DNA from: Pelecanus crispus
Lineage: Eukaryota > Chordata > Aves > Pelecaniformes > Pelecanidae
DNA length: 64,000 nt
Direction of reading: 5' to 3'
Assembly (NCBI RefSeq): GCF_030463565.1
Contig: NC_134652.1
Span: 9,141,897 to 9,205,896, forward strand
Part shown: piece after piece, positions 49,206 through 61,900 of the stretch
Numbering within the stretch: the stretch's first letter is position 1
How the letters are laid out: each line of letters begins with the position of its first letter
Program-made: the position numbers and the translations under genes
The notes under the pieces: generated by a model
What the model was told of the DNA's origin: nothing
What the model saw: the letters and a program-made list of their open reading frames with translations, nothing else
The model's database searches: none

Positions 49206-52200
49206 CAGTACTTTTGAAAACTATCTACTAAATAAATCTTTCAGTCAAAGCATAAAGGGGTTTGGAATAAGCTCTATATACACTATAAAATGGTAGGGAA
49301 AGGTTAAGCTGTTTTAAACAATAAAATTCTAGCTGACCAGGCAGTAGATTGGAAGCTATTGTTGCCATCTAATAACATTTTAAACTATCCAGTCATAAAG
49401 CTTGAACATCAGCATGGGAATAAATACAAAACCACACTGGGCAACTACAGGAAATCCAGTCCCTTAGAAATAATGCAAGACAGCTTTCTCCTTCAAATGC
49501 ATTAATCTGAGTAGCTTTGCAATAAATATGATAATATGCAGTAAAAGAACCTTTAATATCTTACATATTGACTAGAAGGAGTCATCTGCCTACTTTGTCC
49601 CCAAAATACAAGCAAAACTCAGAGAGAGCTTTGACTCTGGAAAGGATGCACAGAGGCAGCACTATATATGCATCTCTCATCTCAGCAATGGCCTAATGTA
49701 TATGGTAGCATCACAATAACCTAATTCTGTCCTTTCTTTTTCTTAGTCAGCACAGTACACAGTAATCTCACATGAGCCTGCATCTTGCAAGTTATGTAGA
49801 GTTTTGGCAGAACTGTCACTTCCCTTACAATACAATGCATTTTGGGCTTGGGTTCATTATTAAAGAAATAGTATTTGTCTAGGATTAGTCAGTCCAAATG
49901 CAACACTTTAGGTTTAATTTTTAGTGATTTATCAGGGTCATATATCAGTATGTGATATACAACAAAATTGTGTATTTTTCTAATCTTGTAGTAGGAGGGA
50001 TACAATTATTATTGCAATATGGGAATAACTGTAATAAATGGTGCTCCCTGTGGCTTGGACATTACTAGTTAGGAATAATATTCAGCTGAAAAAAAATAAT
50101 TGTCAAAGGTTTCGTATGGATTTCAAAACTGCTTGTCAAGAAAGTCTTGTATTTCCACTCCTCCAGCCTTCCAGGTCGAAGACTTCAGTCTCACCTTATT
50201 ATTCAAGAAAGTTAAATACTCTAGATTCTTATTGCCTTCTATTTTTGGCAGTTTAAATGGACAGTTAAATATTTTTTTCACTTTTTGGCTTTGCAGTAGT
50301 TTAGTCAAATAGCTGTGGTTTGTCTTGCTACAAATATGCTATCATGTTGTTGTTAAAAGAGAGGTCAAAACTTGCTCTTTGTCTTGGTCATCCACATTGA
50401 TGCAGGGCTCTGTCATAATGCATGTTAAATGGGGGTTGAAGGTCTGAGCCTTTGTACCATTGCCATTCCAGTTTTGTTCAGAAAATCCTGAAGTCTTAAT
50501 AGGTTAGCTATCTGCAATATTTCTTCCCTCTTCTATTCTTACTTGGTGTTACAGGATTCAGTAATCTATATGGTAAAAAGGGAAATATAGCATTTGCAAC
50601 AGCTCTTTCCTTCCCGTATGCTGTACATCTGAAGAAAATTAATATCATGAATAAAAACATTTGAAAAGTGACTTCAGAGTCTCCTGTTTTAAATATTACA
50701 GACTTTCTTACTGCCAATAACACAATGTAGGTATTTAAGTATTCTTCAACTTTACAAGCTTTTACTATGTTAAATATCTTTACTGAAGGCATAATATATG
50801 TGTTAACAACTCTAGCATGTGCAAACCATTTTATAGCCCTGAGCTTCATGGAATTAATAGAGGTTTAAAGGTAATAAGGCTCATCTATTTTATGAATGCT
50901 CATATTTTGTGGGTACTAGAGTTTCCAGGTGCAAATAGAATCAGACAGATGGGGTGGAACTGGTAAGAAAACTGACTGCATTTAGTTACATGAATTGGAT
51001 TTTCTAAAAGTGGAAACATGAAATCACCCTTTCATTATCCTTGCATCTGACAAAATACATTATCATATGTTTTTGCTTTAACAGTGTAAAGATCGTTCAA
51101 AACAGATACAATTGTAAATCAGGAAAGATCACACTTATGTGGAGCGCTGACAATGTGATCTCATCAAGCTAGAACTTGAAATTGCAAGTGTCACTTCAGA
51201 TAAGATCAGAGAACGCTTCCTGTCCCAATGATGTGACATTATCAGGTTTGAGACTGTAGCAAAGGCACATGCACAATTTTGTGAACTAACAAGGCAGATT
51301 GAGAACACACTGGTTGGCAGGATATTTTAGATCCCACGATTGCCTTGAGCTGGGCATAATTACAGCTCATTTTTTGCACATGGGAGAGCCCTCTCGAAGA
51401 CGAAAAGAGCAGGGTACTCACTGAAGAAAGAAAAATGTTGATCTTTCAATTAGCATAAGTTCAAGCATCTGAACTGTGTTTCACAGTGTACAGACAGCTT
51501 TTGAGTGGAAAAAAACCCATCTTCTATAGAAAACTCTTAAACAGCTGTGCTTCCATTTGTACAGGAATCATTTAACATATAGAATTCTACTTTTAGCTGT
51601 GGTGTATTTAAGTTTGCTTAAAAAAAACCTGTAGAAAATTGAGATTTTGCTGCTATTACATTGCACAAAGTTCACCCTTAAGATAGGCCATTAGGAATTT
51701 ATTAGCAGGTTTTTTCTGTTGATTTGGACTCCTGAACTATGAAAGAAACACAGTGCTTCACAGTCATAAAGAAAGAAGGGCGAAGCGGCAGGAAGCCATC
51801 TGGGCCCTCTGTGTATTTTTGGTGTTGTTTAGAGCTTAGTACACAGCACTTCACCAGGTACCAATTCAGAACTAGAAGCTAGATGCCAGTCCAAAACCGA
51901 ATTCATGCATTAAAAGCAGTAATTGGGAAGATGCTGGAGGTCACATGAGAATTTGCAATCTGAGAATGTTTCCTAACACTAAAAACCTCAAAGCCACTAA
52001 ATGCCTCTGTCTGATCTGGAAATTCCTCAGCACCTACAATTTGCCTTTAATTGAACAGATGCCAAATTACTGCTTATACAGGAAGATCTACTTTTTGGAC
52101 TTAGGTGTCCTTTATGGCTTTAACTCTGTTAGTGGGCTGAAGACCCCTGGAAGCCAAGGCTTGGGAGCCCCCCCCCCCCCCCCCATTGAAACCATGGGAG

Positions 52201-53872
52201 AAGGTGGTGCACATTGGTACTATTTGCATGGTGGAAGACATGAAGTTGATTGTGGTAAAGCAGCTGGAGGAGGCAGAACTGTGAAGTGCCTTTGCCTCGG
52301 TGCTATAAATAAATGTACTCAGGAATAAAACATTATTTTATCAAGCATACACATGGTCTACTCAGAAACCATGTGATTTCATGTAGCATGGGCTGCAGCA
52401 TTTGAAATACTAATTCCATGTGCAGAAAAATACAGAAGGTCACTTTGCCTAACATATGCATGTAGTGTGATACCAAAATAATTAAAAAATTAACATTTAA
52501 ATGGAGAGCATCCTATTCCCAACAAAACGAGCATTTTCTTCCAGTGACTCTCCAGCATATTAAGAAGACAACAACTGACAACTTTCTATATGATGTTTGA
52601 CAAAACATGAAATCATAACTTTAGTGCATAACTAAGAACTAGTGGTGAATGCTTTTTAATATCATGGCTCTTGTTCCAGCTTCTCATTTTTGCACAAATG
52701 TTCACATCAGCTGGAGGAAACAATACCGCACGTTCTTCATCATAACAAACTTTCTTGCATTGATTAACACAGCATTTTATGAGGCCTGAAAGAACAAAGT
52801 TAAATGAACGAGAAGTGAAAACTTATGATGGATGTGTCCCTCATAGCATTTAGATCTTTTCCACTTGATTAAAAATTCCTAGTTCCTCTTCACTGAATTG
52901 TTTAGTTTTTTAGCAGTCTCTGTCCTGATTAAAACAAATTAGCATCAAAGATCCCCAGCTGAATGAGGAATCATTAATTGAGAAACATGCAATGCTCCTT
53001 AATTACCTTAGAACAGTCAGAGAACAAATAATCTTAGGTTTCAAAGGGGTTTGCACGCACTGCGCATCGTGGGCTTATTCTCTGTGTCTGCTGGAATAAA
53101 AGTAGACTCGCCTATACCATTGAGGGATATCAGTACAAGCCTCAGTAAACACATTGTAGATTGTTTATCTAAAGTGGAAAAAAAAAAAAAAGCAAGGTAA
53201 TGGCTGACTGGAAGAGATAGATGTTTCAGTTTATTATGTTGATCATAGCTTTCAATTTGCTTTGCATATGCCAACATTGACTGGAAAAGAATGAAAGCTG
53301 TTTGTTATTGATACAAATTTAAATACTTCTGGAGCTGGAGCGTTTTACTCAGAAGCACCTAACAAAATGTCAGACACGTAGGTACAGAGAGTAACTGTGC
53401 AGCTTGAAATAGCAGCCAAAAAGGCAACAAACTTTCATAAAACCTGGCTCAAAAGGAATCCAAGGAATATTTGCTATTCCTTGGCCACTTGTTCTTTAGT
53501 ACACAGTTCTTCTGACTGTTGGTTTTTTTAAGCTATGACTCAGATTCCACAGATCAGCACAGTTAGTGCCAGCCTTCATAGGAGAAGGAGTAACTGACTT
53601 TTTTAAGGGCACAATATACTTACTAATATGAATATCTTAACATTTGTTTTGCTTCACCAGCTCATAGAAGAAATCCTGCAGAAAAATGTCACTCAATAGC
53701 ACTGAGTATATTCCTAGAGTGGGGCTGTTATTTACATTGCTTTGGCACTAAGGCTAATCCAGCAAGTGCTGGTAACTTAGAAACTAGACCGCAAAATTAA
53801 ACACTGTGCAGAACTACCTGAGCTAGCTGGGAACAAGCTGGCTTGTACCAGTGCCAGTATCCTGTGCTCTCT
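49206..53872. other. AT-rich unique sequence with a long C tract, no gene seen
   Basis: The stretch contains the C17 run at 52,168-52,184. A 127-codon frame at 51,945-52,328 spans this run and so contains an artificial proline tract; no domain is present. Other open frames are under 115 codons and featureless. Confidence 0.55.
52168..52184 (+). repeat. C17 homopolymer tract
   Basis: An uninterrupted run of 17 C bases, the counterpart of the G21 run at 32.88 kb on the other strand. It is prone to length change and sequencing error. Confidence 0.9.
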
Positions 53873-53912
53873 CAGTGAGCTAATTAGCTCTGCAGAGCAG
53901 TGAGCTATTAGC
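53873..53912. repeat. Overlapping palindromes and a short direct repeat
   Basis: AGCTAATTAGCT (53,878-53,889) is a perfect 12-bp palindrome. It overlaps a second perfect one, GCTCTGCAGAGC (53,887-53,898). A near-direct repeat, CAGTGAGCTAATTAGC (53,873-53,888) and CAGTGAGCTATTAGC (53,898-53,912), frames both. The centre CTAATTAG contains the TAATTA core bound by many homeodomain dimers. A regulatory role is inference only. Confidence 0.65.
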
Positions 53913-55989
53913 AGGGGTGCAGTACAGTGCTGATGCAGCTATGCCCTTCTGGTACCCAGACTAACTCACCTAGAGTTAGCTAGAGAGATCTATGTAATCT
54001 GTCATGCTATATAGGCACATCCTTGCAATCTTTGACATACAAAAGCCTGATGCAGTGTAATACAATGTATGCAGTTGATGTAACAAGATGATTCCAATAA
54101 ATATAAAGGATAAACATCATAGTAATAAATTTGAAAAGGAGACCCTACACCACGGGAAAGCTTTGGGCTTTCGCCCAATTCCTATAAACATGTGCCACTC
54201 CTCTGTCATCAATGAATTTTTGCTGACATACCTCAAAAGGGCGATTCTAAGATCTGTTAAAGAACTTGAGCTAAATGTTACAATCTGGCCTTAGTACTCA
54301 TATTCTGGCACCTGAAGGACAAGAGTGGCACATCCACCCTTTTGCACTGAATCCGCTTTGCTTGAGCCTTTTTCGGTCCATAGCCATGAATTTCTATCTA
54401 ACTGGAAGCCTGAAGATTTCAAAGATTTAATCAAGGCTCATTCTTCTCCTAGATAACTAAGGATGGTATCCACTCATAAAGCAAAACCCCCTTTTAGCTA
54501 CAGTCTATGTAAAACTAGAAAGGAAAGTCAAAAAAATCCTCAAACACTGCTCTCTCTATGCAGAAAGATATCATATGTATTTGCAAGTGAAAACACAGAC
54601 CTTGAGCCAAACTAACACTTCTATACATGAGGCACACATATATAAATAAGTGTGTGAGCACAAATGTACTGTTTTGGGTAAATACGAGTTAGATTAGCAC
54701 TTTATTTTGTCTATCCTCCTGTGAAACAGAACTTCACCTGTATATCACACTCTTAACAATCAAGTGAGAAATCAGAAAGCAAAATGTCATGTTGTTTACT
54801 GGTTTAAGTTTTACTTATTTAGAGTTTAGTGATGCCAGTTTTGTTGTTGTCGAAATCATAATCTGTATGGGTACAGCTACTGATAGCTTTCCTGTTGGCC
54901 TTCATTTTTAGAGTCTATAAACCAAACAAGTTGATCTTCCCAGACAGCAAAACTACTGCTTGCACATTGCACTGTCACAGTGCACAGGAACACAAATAAA
55001 GAAACCTTTGCAATTCTATGTTGTTTGCCATCAAAGCATCAAAGCAAGGTTTTGCAAGGCAGGTAAAAGCCAGCTAAGCTTCAAAGCACTCCTTTTGGGT
55101 TGGTAATTTTTGTAACAAAGGCAGTTTGTTGTAACAGAAGTTTGAGCAAAGACAGGGTATATCACAAGTTCTGAATGCTTCAATTTTGAGCTACCATTGA
55201 GCCATATAATTTTAAAGGCCCCTTTTGAAAAATGCATTAGTTTATAAAATAAACTAAATAATAACATAAGGTCTACCATTAGTAATATCAGTGGCTCAGT
55301 GGTGAAGAGATCACAAAGCTGTATGTTTTCCTTTTGATGGGACTGGGATAGGCACAGTGGGAGGCAAACCATGTAAAAAGGCAGTCAGGTTAAGTGAGAT
55401 GAGAACACCTATAAAGCAATAAGATTAATTCACTTAAAATATTTAAATTTCTCAAACACTCCCCCCTTGCCCTCCAAGTATTGCACAAAACAACTGCCAG
55501 ATCTACAATACTACAGAAATTAGGCAATGGTTTAGCACACCTGCTCTAGCTAGAGTTGCCTGGATCTTGACATAACAGAATACCTTGGATACATGAGTGA
55601 CTCCGAAAGCTTTGCTGACTGTAAAAACCTGGGCAGGCTAAAGGAGTGGGGTCATATTAAAGTAATATTGCTTGGATCTGAAGGTCTTTTCTTCACAAAG
55701 AAGCATAAAATCTTAGAAAACACTTGAATAAGTCTTGGTAAAGCATAAAAACCTGCAGAATTCTAAGGAAAGGGTGGACAATGAGGATATGGAACATTTT
55801 GAGTGCATATGGTGCAAGAAAAGCCAAAATGCAGGGTGGGAGAATGGGAACAACTGGCTGGATATCAAAATTTTAATGGCCTATACAGGAGACAGCCTTG
55901 TGCCAGCAGAGTCAAATGAAATGTATATGCCACAAATAAAACTTACAAATTCTGAGTGATTCAGGAATCACTGAGTAGCAGCTAAGGGC
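53913..55989. other. Unique sequence, no gene seen; its right part may be the 5' of the LINE relic
   Basis: No gene is visible. The interval 55,735-55,959 holds a 74-codon frame ending about 30 bases before the recognisable part of the LINE relic. It may be a decayed upstream part of that element, but I find no endonuclease motif in it. Confidence 0.5.
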
Positions 55990-57130
55990 AGGTTTGAAGC
56001 TTTGGAAGACTTCTATGTGAAGTGAGCAGATGATGCTGATGCTAAGTGTAAAGTGATTGGAGATACAGTGGGAGAACTAGTGAAGAAACCAGAATACTTC
56101 CAAGAGGAAAGAGAAAAGAATTTGGAAAGGAATCAGGATCAGCATACGGCAAAGACTGCATGCCTTCAGAACCTGGATCAGTTTCACAATGAGATTGAAT
56201 CAAAAGAAAATGCCAAGAGAGAAAGCCAATGTGAAAGACAATATTTGAATGGCATGGCGGAGAGGATGGAGCAGAGGAGGAACGTAAATGCCTGAGAAGG
56301 CGGCAGAATCTAAGGCTAGAGGAAATGGTATAGTTTTCTTGCAAATCTGCTGAACAATTACAATCTTTTATTTTCAAAGGAAGTTACAGAGGGATGGACC
56401 TGAGTTGTTTGTGGAGCTCAGTTCTGAAGAGATCCAAGAAACAATTACAACTCTTTGTGAAGAGCTTGGCACCATGTGTTGACAGGGTTGCCATTAAATT
56501 ATTAAAAGCAAGAGGAGGTAAATGAAGCCAAAGGCTCTACAGAGTAATTGTCTTGATTTCAGATATCTGAAAAAGTTGCAGAGCAATGGAAGGCGGTTTT
56601 CATAAATGCAATGTAAAAGCTAGTGTGGTGCCTGTTGTTTTCTTAAAATGTATAAAGCTTTCTCAGAAGGCGTTACTTTTTTTTTCCCCCCTCTTTTTTA
56701 ATAAAGCAGGAACAGTACAATAACATTGGTGGGGATTCTGGAAAAGAGTTCTACCAAATATTAACAATTTTCAGGAGATATTTGATAAAATATAACACTA
56801 TAGTCAGAATGAATACACAGACTTACAGATTTTAAGAAAACTTATGATCCTATATCATGGTCTTGAGCTACATTGGAGGAATTTATAACTCCATAAAACA
56901 TTTTTAAAAAGGCATAGTCGCTATTTGCAATGAAGAAGATGGAGCTTGAAGAGGGTGTAAAATCTCTGGCCCGTTTAATATAAATGAGGGATTAAGACAT
57001 GGAAATACATTATCCCCGGTATTCTTCAACATGGTTAAAATGGTACAATCACTGGCATTTTCAGACTACAATGAACATCAAAGTAGTGGAGCACCTTTGG
57101 GATCCTATGGTCTGGGAAACTGTGAATGAA
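55990..57130 (+). mobile_element. Decayed RTE-like non-LTR retrotransposon (linker and reverse-transcriptase remnants)
   Basis: Blocks of a LINE polyprotein lie in the right order in shifting frames. First is a linker beginning G-R-F-E-A-L-E-D (about 56,010). A charged helical segment follows within the open frame 56,053-56,295, ending in a block like C-E-R-Q-Y-L-N-G-M-A-E-R. Next is S-S-E-E-I-Q-E-T-I (about 56,420) running into A-I-K-L-L-K-A-R-G-G (about 56,487-56,519). The catalytic palm block D-F-K-K-T-Y-D is at 56,828-56,848. Last comes G-L-R-H-G-N-T-L-S-P-V-F-F-N-M at 56,986-57,033, the G-x-R-Q-G-x-x-L-S-P-x-L-F-N motif. Several stops and frameshifts break it and no Y-A-D-D box is found, so it is non-functional. 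The block style suggests RTE or a related clade rather than CR1. I cannot place the family. Confidence 0.78.
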
Positions 57131-57479
57131 GCAGAAGGTACTGTACAAAGGATGGCTACTTAGAAAAGAAAAACAAAGAACAAATAACATAAAATCAGAC
57201 ATCTGAGAAGCCTAATTAATCAAAGATACCAGTAAGTTGAGTAAATTAGTAAAATGATTTACCAACAATGGGAAAATTACTTCAATAGGAGAAATTGAGA
57301 GCAAATTCTGTGACCGCTATTGCGTGAACAGCCACAGAGTATGAATTATTTAATATCTGCCAGCAAATGTTTATTTTCCTTTTTTTTTTAATTATGCCTC
57401 AAGTTGTGGTATAGAAAACTGCAATATCTAGCACTATTAAATAAATCTGATACTAAATAACTTAATAACTAAAATATAC
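57131..57479. other. AT-rich sequence, no feature seen
   Basis: This may contain the decayed C-terminal part of the LINE relic ending near 57,130, but no motif is recognisable. It is otherwise AT-rich and featureless. Confidence 0.5.
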
Positions 57480-57680
57480 TTAGCACTCACACAGTGACTT
57501 ATTTTTAAATCACTAAAGAGCTCTGAGTACTCTCTAAACATTAATTAATTAATCTTCAATAGTCCCATGTCATTAGTAAGGTTAATTTTATCATTCCTAA
57601 GTATTCAGTTAGGAAACTTAAAGCAGAAAAAGGATTTGCCATATTCCAGCCATCTATTTAGAAGCAGAAACAAAATTACC
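57480..57680 (-). mobile_element. MIR/CORE-SINE-like ancient SINE copy
   Basis: On the + strand the order is AAAGAGCTCTGAGTACTCTC, AAACATTAATTAATTAATC, TCATTCCTAAGTATTCAG, and GGAAACTTAAAGCAGAAAAAGG. It follows the antisense layout of MIR-type elements ('TTTACAAATATTAACTAATTAATCC', 'CATTTTACAGATGGGGAAACTGAGGCACAG', 'GACTTGCC'). The copy is strongly diverged and interrupted by small insertions. Confidence 0.6.
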
Positions 57681-58751
57681 CACATTAACACATTTAGAAA
57701 GATTTTTATACCTGACCACTTGCCTCTTTGTACTTTGGGGAGGGGTAAAGAGACTTGCAGGAATATTAACAGATTTCATGTCTGAGAGAAAGCTTTAGGA
57801 CACAGACAATGTGGGTAGAGTTCTGTCATAAGAACATCCACAGTGGTTATCCTAACATTATGTTCCAAAACTATGTTTATTTTTTGTCAGATGTATTTTA
57901 TAATTACATATCATAAAAGAGCTTTAGAACTTCACATGAAAAAAAAAAAATTGTCCTTTATGTTAACCACCAAAAATCGTGTGGTAACAATGATTTCTGA
58001 TAGATACTGACCTGGAAAGGAATGTTAAAAAGTCTCAGACTTTCAGTAGAATAAGATGTTTAAGATATCTTCTTGGTCTGGAAGTGTATTTGAAGAGCTC
58101 CATCTTCCTCTTTTCATGCTTCTTGTCTAATAAAAGGTCTTTTGGAAAAAAGCATTTGCTAGAATTGGAAAAGAATGTAGCTAAGCATTGTTCTGACAAC
58201 ATAGAAAGGTAAACAGTTCTTGTTAAATGAGTAACAATTCTCTCAAACTCCAAATTCATATAAGCTTTCTGTATTATTAACTCTGACCTTAGCATGTAAA
58301 AAAACCCCAGGATATAAAAGGATGGAAGGCACTTGCCTCACTTTATGCACTCAGTCTCAGACTTGCTGAAAATACTGATAACCAATTGATAAGCCCCTGA
58401 AATGACATCCTCTAGACAGTATTTCAAACGGACCTCTATATCCTCACTCAGAAGACTAAATGCATTTAAGGTTTTATTTCTGTAGAAATTACCATTAGTA
58501 TACACATAAATACCATACACTGATTCAGTTAGTCTTCATATTATTCAATATAATACGTGACAATATGTGACGAAACTGAGAAAATGTTCTGATTTAGATC
58601 AGCTGTGAAACCAATTACATCATTCCATACATATATATATACACACTTCCTATATGTTTTAAAGAGGGTGGTTTGGTTTGCGTTTTTTCTCTTTGTTCAT
58701 CGTTCCCACCCTTGCTTTCTTATTTTAGAAAAAGGAAGTTTTGAACATATC
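57681..58751. other. AT-rich unique sequence, no gene seen
   Basis: No gene or dated repeat is recognisable. A TA/CA-rich run (about 58,627-58,647) and an A-rich run near 57,939-57,951 are the only simple-sequence features. Confidence 0.6.
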
Positions 58752-58781
58752 CAAAGAGGTGCGAAGAGGTGCAAAGAGGTG
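58752..58781 (+). repeat. Three-unit 10-bp tandem repeat (CAAAGAGGTG)
   Basis: CAAAGAGGTG, CGAAGAGGTG and CAAAGAGGTG are adjacent, differing at one base in the middle copy. This is a small minisatellite seed with no evident function. Confidence 0.85.
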
Positions 58782-58962
58782 TTTTTTCACCAAAACATGA
58801 GTCAGCTTCAACTTACATGACCAAGGAATTATCAATTTAAGAAAGCCTGGGGTAATAATAGTCCCCTTTCAACTTCAGTAAATTTCACAGGGTCACTAGA
58901 ATTTCAACTAAACATACAAGATGATGGTTTTTTTACATGAGAAATATCTGTAGCCATAGAAA

Positions 58963-58992
58963 CGGCCATATGTGGCCATATATGTGGTCATA
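58963..58992 (+). repeat. Imperfect GGCCATATGT tandem repeat
   Basis: GGCCATATGT, GGCCATATATGT and GGTCATATA follow each other. The unit is 10-12 bases long and each contains the CCATAT or TCATAT core. It is a short local duplication. Confidence 0.65.
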
Positions 58993-61900
58993 TAAAAATA
59001 TAAGCACTCATTTTGAAAGTGAAACATCATTAAATAAGGAAAAGCTCAAACAACATATGGCCCTGAATTATACAAGCCCAGGTTCTGGAAGGCCTGCTTT
59101 TGCCAGCTTTGCCCTTCATTAGTATTTAGCAAGCAAGTACAGCTGAAGACAATATGGGAAGTTCTGGCCACCTGTACACAGCAGTAGTTTTCCTATTATT
59201 TGCTATAAGCGCCTAAAAGAGCCTTAGGTATTTCGTACTTTACTCTAGAGATGATCTGAAATAAGTATCAGTAAACTATAGCTTTTCAGGTAATGCTGCA
59301 CCTTAGAGACTGAAAAGATAGAGTTAATTTATTTAATCTTCCCCAGTAATGTCAAGCATTCTGGATAGAACAACTTTGCTTAAAAAAAGAGAGGGATTGT
59401 TAATTACCTTTAACAGAGACTTTTCCTTTATTGTCAAGAAACCTTTCAGATGCTTTTTAAAAAACTGGTAATGAAATTAGATACATAATGAATTTATAAT
59501 TTAGATCAATACTATGAAAGTTATTATGCATAAAGACTGAACATCTGTTAAAGTGATCCCAAACTAAAATTCTTACCATCAGGATTCCAGCTCTCTATAT
59601 CAGGTTATTTAGAAAATAACTATGGCTGCAGATTTTACACATAACAAATTCCACGTCTCGATCTGAACTTGTCTAAATGTTTTTGATTTGGGAAGATGAG
59701 AGGGGACTCTAACTATAAAGAGAGCAGTCAGCTATGAAAATTTTCCAATCACATTAATCTGAATGTTCCTGATCAATGGTATCTTCGTGCCTTAACGTAT
59801 CTAGAATTTGGCTTTTTTTTTTTTTTAGATATAATTTCAATAGTGGCAACAAACAGATAACCATTTTTTTTTGTACAGGTAAACTAGCATTTCATTAAAT
59901 TTCACAGGAATGTAATGAAAGGAAGCAAGTATTCTAAAGTGTTATTTATATGTGCACGAATTTGATTTAAGCAGTTTCAGGACTTTATATAAATATACAA
60001 GTACAGAGAAGACCTGAAGGACTGGTGAACCCATGCTACCATGGACAGTCTATCTCATATTTTGAACAGTAATTCATAGCTGCTGAATTTCTCTCAGCAG
60101 TATCCACCGACTGAGGGGGGTGGAGGTGGAATCCTGACAATCAGAACTTCACAGGGGCTTACTTTCCAGAACAGTGCTTAGTCATTTATTTTTCATCCAA
60201 CATAAATCACATTAAGGGTAAACCAGGCCATTCAACATTTTCTGACTCTAAGAAAGAGTCCAAATCTAAACTGGAGACCTGAGTTTTAAAAAAATTGGCT
60301 TTTTCATGAAGCAATTATAATGTGACAGTTGATAAAACGTCTCATCTGACGTACGGTGGTCATTATTAAAAGGTTTGCACTTGCCAACCACTAATAAAAT
60401 GTAGTTATCAGGCCTATTAGGCTATTTTTATGCCTTTAAAATAGGAAGCTGTAACAGTTACTCCACAACTTTGGTTTGAGATGTGTTGGCAAACTTCTGG
60501 TATTTAAGTGTGGCCATTATATAAGTATTTTTATTTATTATTTTATTATTAAATGTCTTTACTATTTCGCATGCAATCAGGGACCCTGGGAGAAGAAAGA
60601 TACTTTGGGAAAAAACATTCTCAAAGTGAATGAAAATGCTGAATGATCCCATGACAAACACGCTTTTCTTGTACAATTAAAATAATATTTTTAACTGTTA
60701 ACACAACAGAATGGTTGATAGGTATTTGCCCATCTTCAGTGTTGCAATAAAATACTTTAATTCCTTTAAAACTCATACCTGCTTTTCAAGTATTTGCCAA
60801 ACTCCTGTTGAGATATGGAGGAATGTAATCTTTTATAAGTGAGTACAGTGAAAACTGCTCTACAAGACTATGTGGTCTTTCTGTGTACGGGGTTTCCAGT
60901 ACATTCACAAAACACACACTGTATATTTCTTATGTGAAATGTTTAGGTTGAGGATAACACAGAGGTTGGAATATATTCCAGACAAGTGGTTCTTTCCTTT
61001 TTATAAGTGTATGCATCATATAAACCAGTTCCATGGGTTTATATTCATTTGAACAGATCAACTTTAAAACTGACAAGAAAGGGTTGTTTTCAAAACACCA
61101 TTTTTTTCACTATGCTAAGTAGCACTGGTTGAAAGTTCCCAACAGAGGCTTTAAAAAGGAATTTTTAAAGTTTTAAGATATAAGAGACTGAGGTCAGAAT
61201 AGGCAAGAAAAGTCACAAGATTGTGATGGCATTATTTTAGGATAATAATCTTATTTTAAGATATGAAAATACTGAAACAATCATGCCAGCATAAGAAATA
61301 ATTATACCATAATTCATAAGTGCATAATTTATCAAATCAATAGAGCAGTCATGGTTAGACGCAACCTAATATTCCTGTATAAGATATAACTACATACTGT
61401 ACAATCGTTCCTTTTTATAGTTATTTTTACATTTAGTCCTCATCCAAATTAAGCAGCGTACTTCTATGTATGAATGGCGTTACGAAATAAACACAACTCA
61501 CAACAGGGCTTTATTACTGCTACTGCACCACCATGGCATGCAAGTAACTATGTAGTCAACTATAAACAGTAAAATGTCATCATCTTCCTGAAATAAAAAG
61601 AACATGAAAAATACAGATATAGTAGTAAACATCAATTATCTTTTTATATCTTTCATATTTACCAAAAGTCTATCATTACGTGAGGCATTTATACCTCTGT
61701 ATCACTGTCCTGTACTAGTATGGTTGCAAATTTGGAGTTGAGAAACTGTACCTTCAACAAGCTCATACAAAACTACTAGTTTCATATAATACTGCTGTCA
61801 ACATGTAATGTGTGAATGAGAACATGACACGTCTGCTACCTACCCCTTAGCATTCTCTTACTCTTTTGTATATTTATGAATTTGGAGTAAATAAAAAGAC

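Noticed and set aside
51945..52328. 127-codon open frame spanning the C17 run
   Set aside because: The frame depends on passing through a homopolymer whose length is uncertain, and has no domain on either side.
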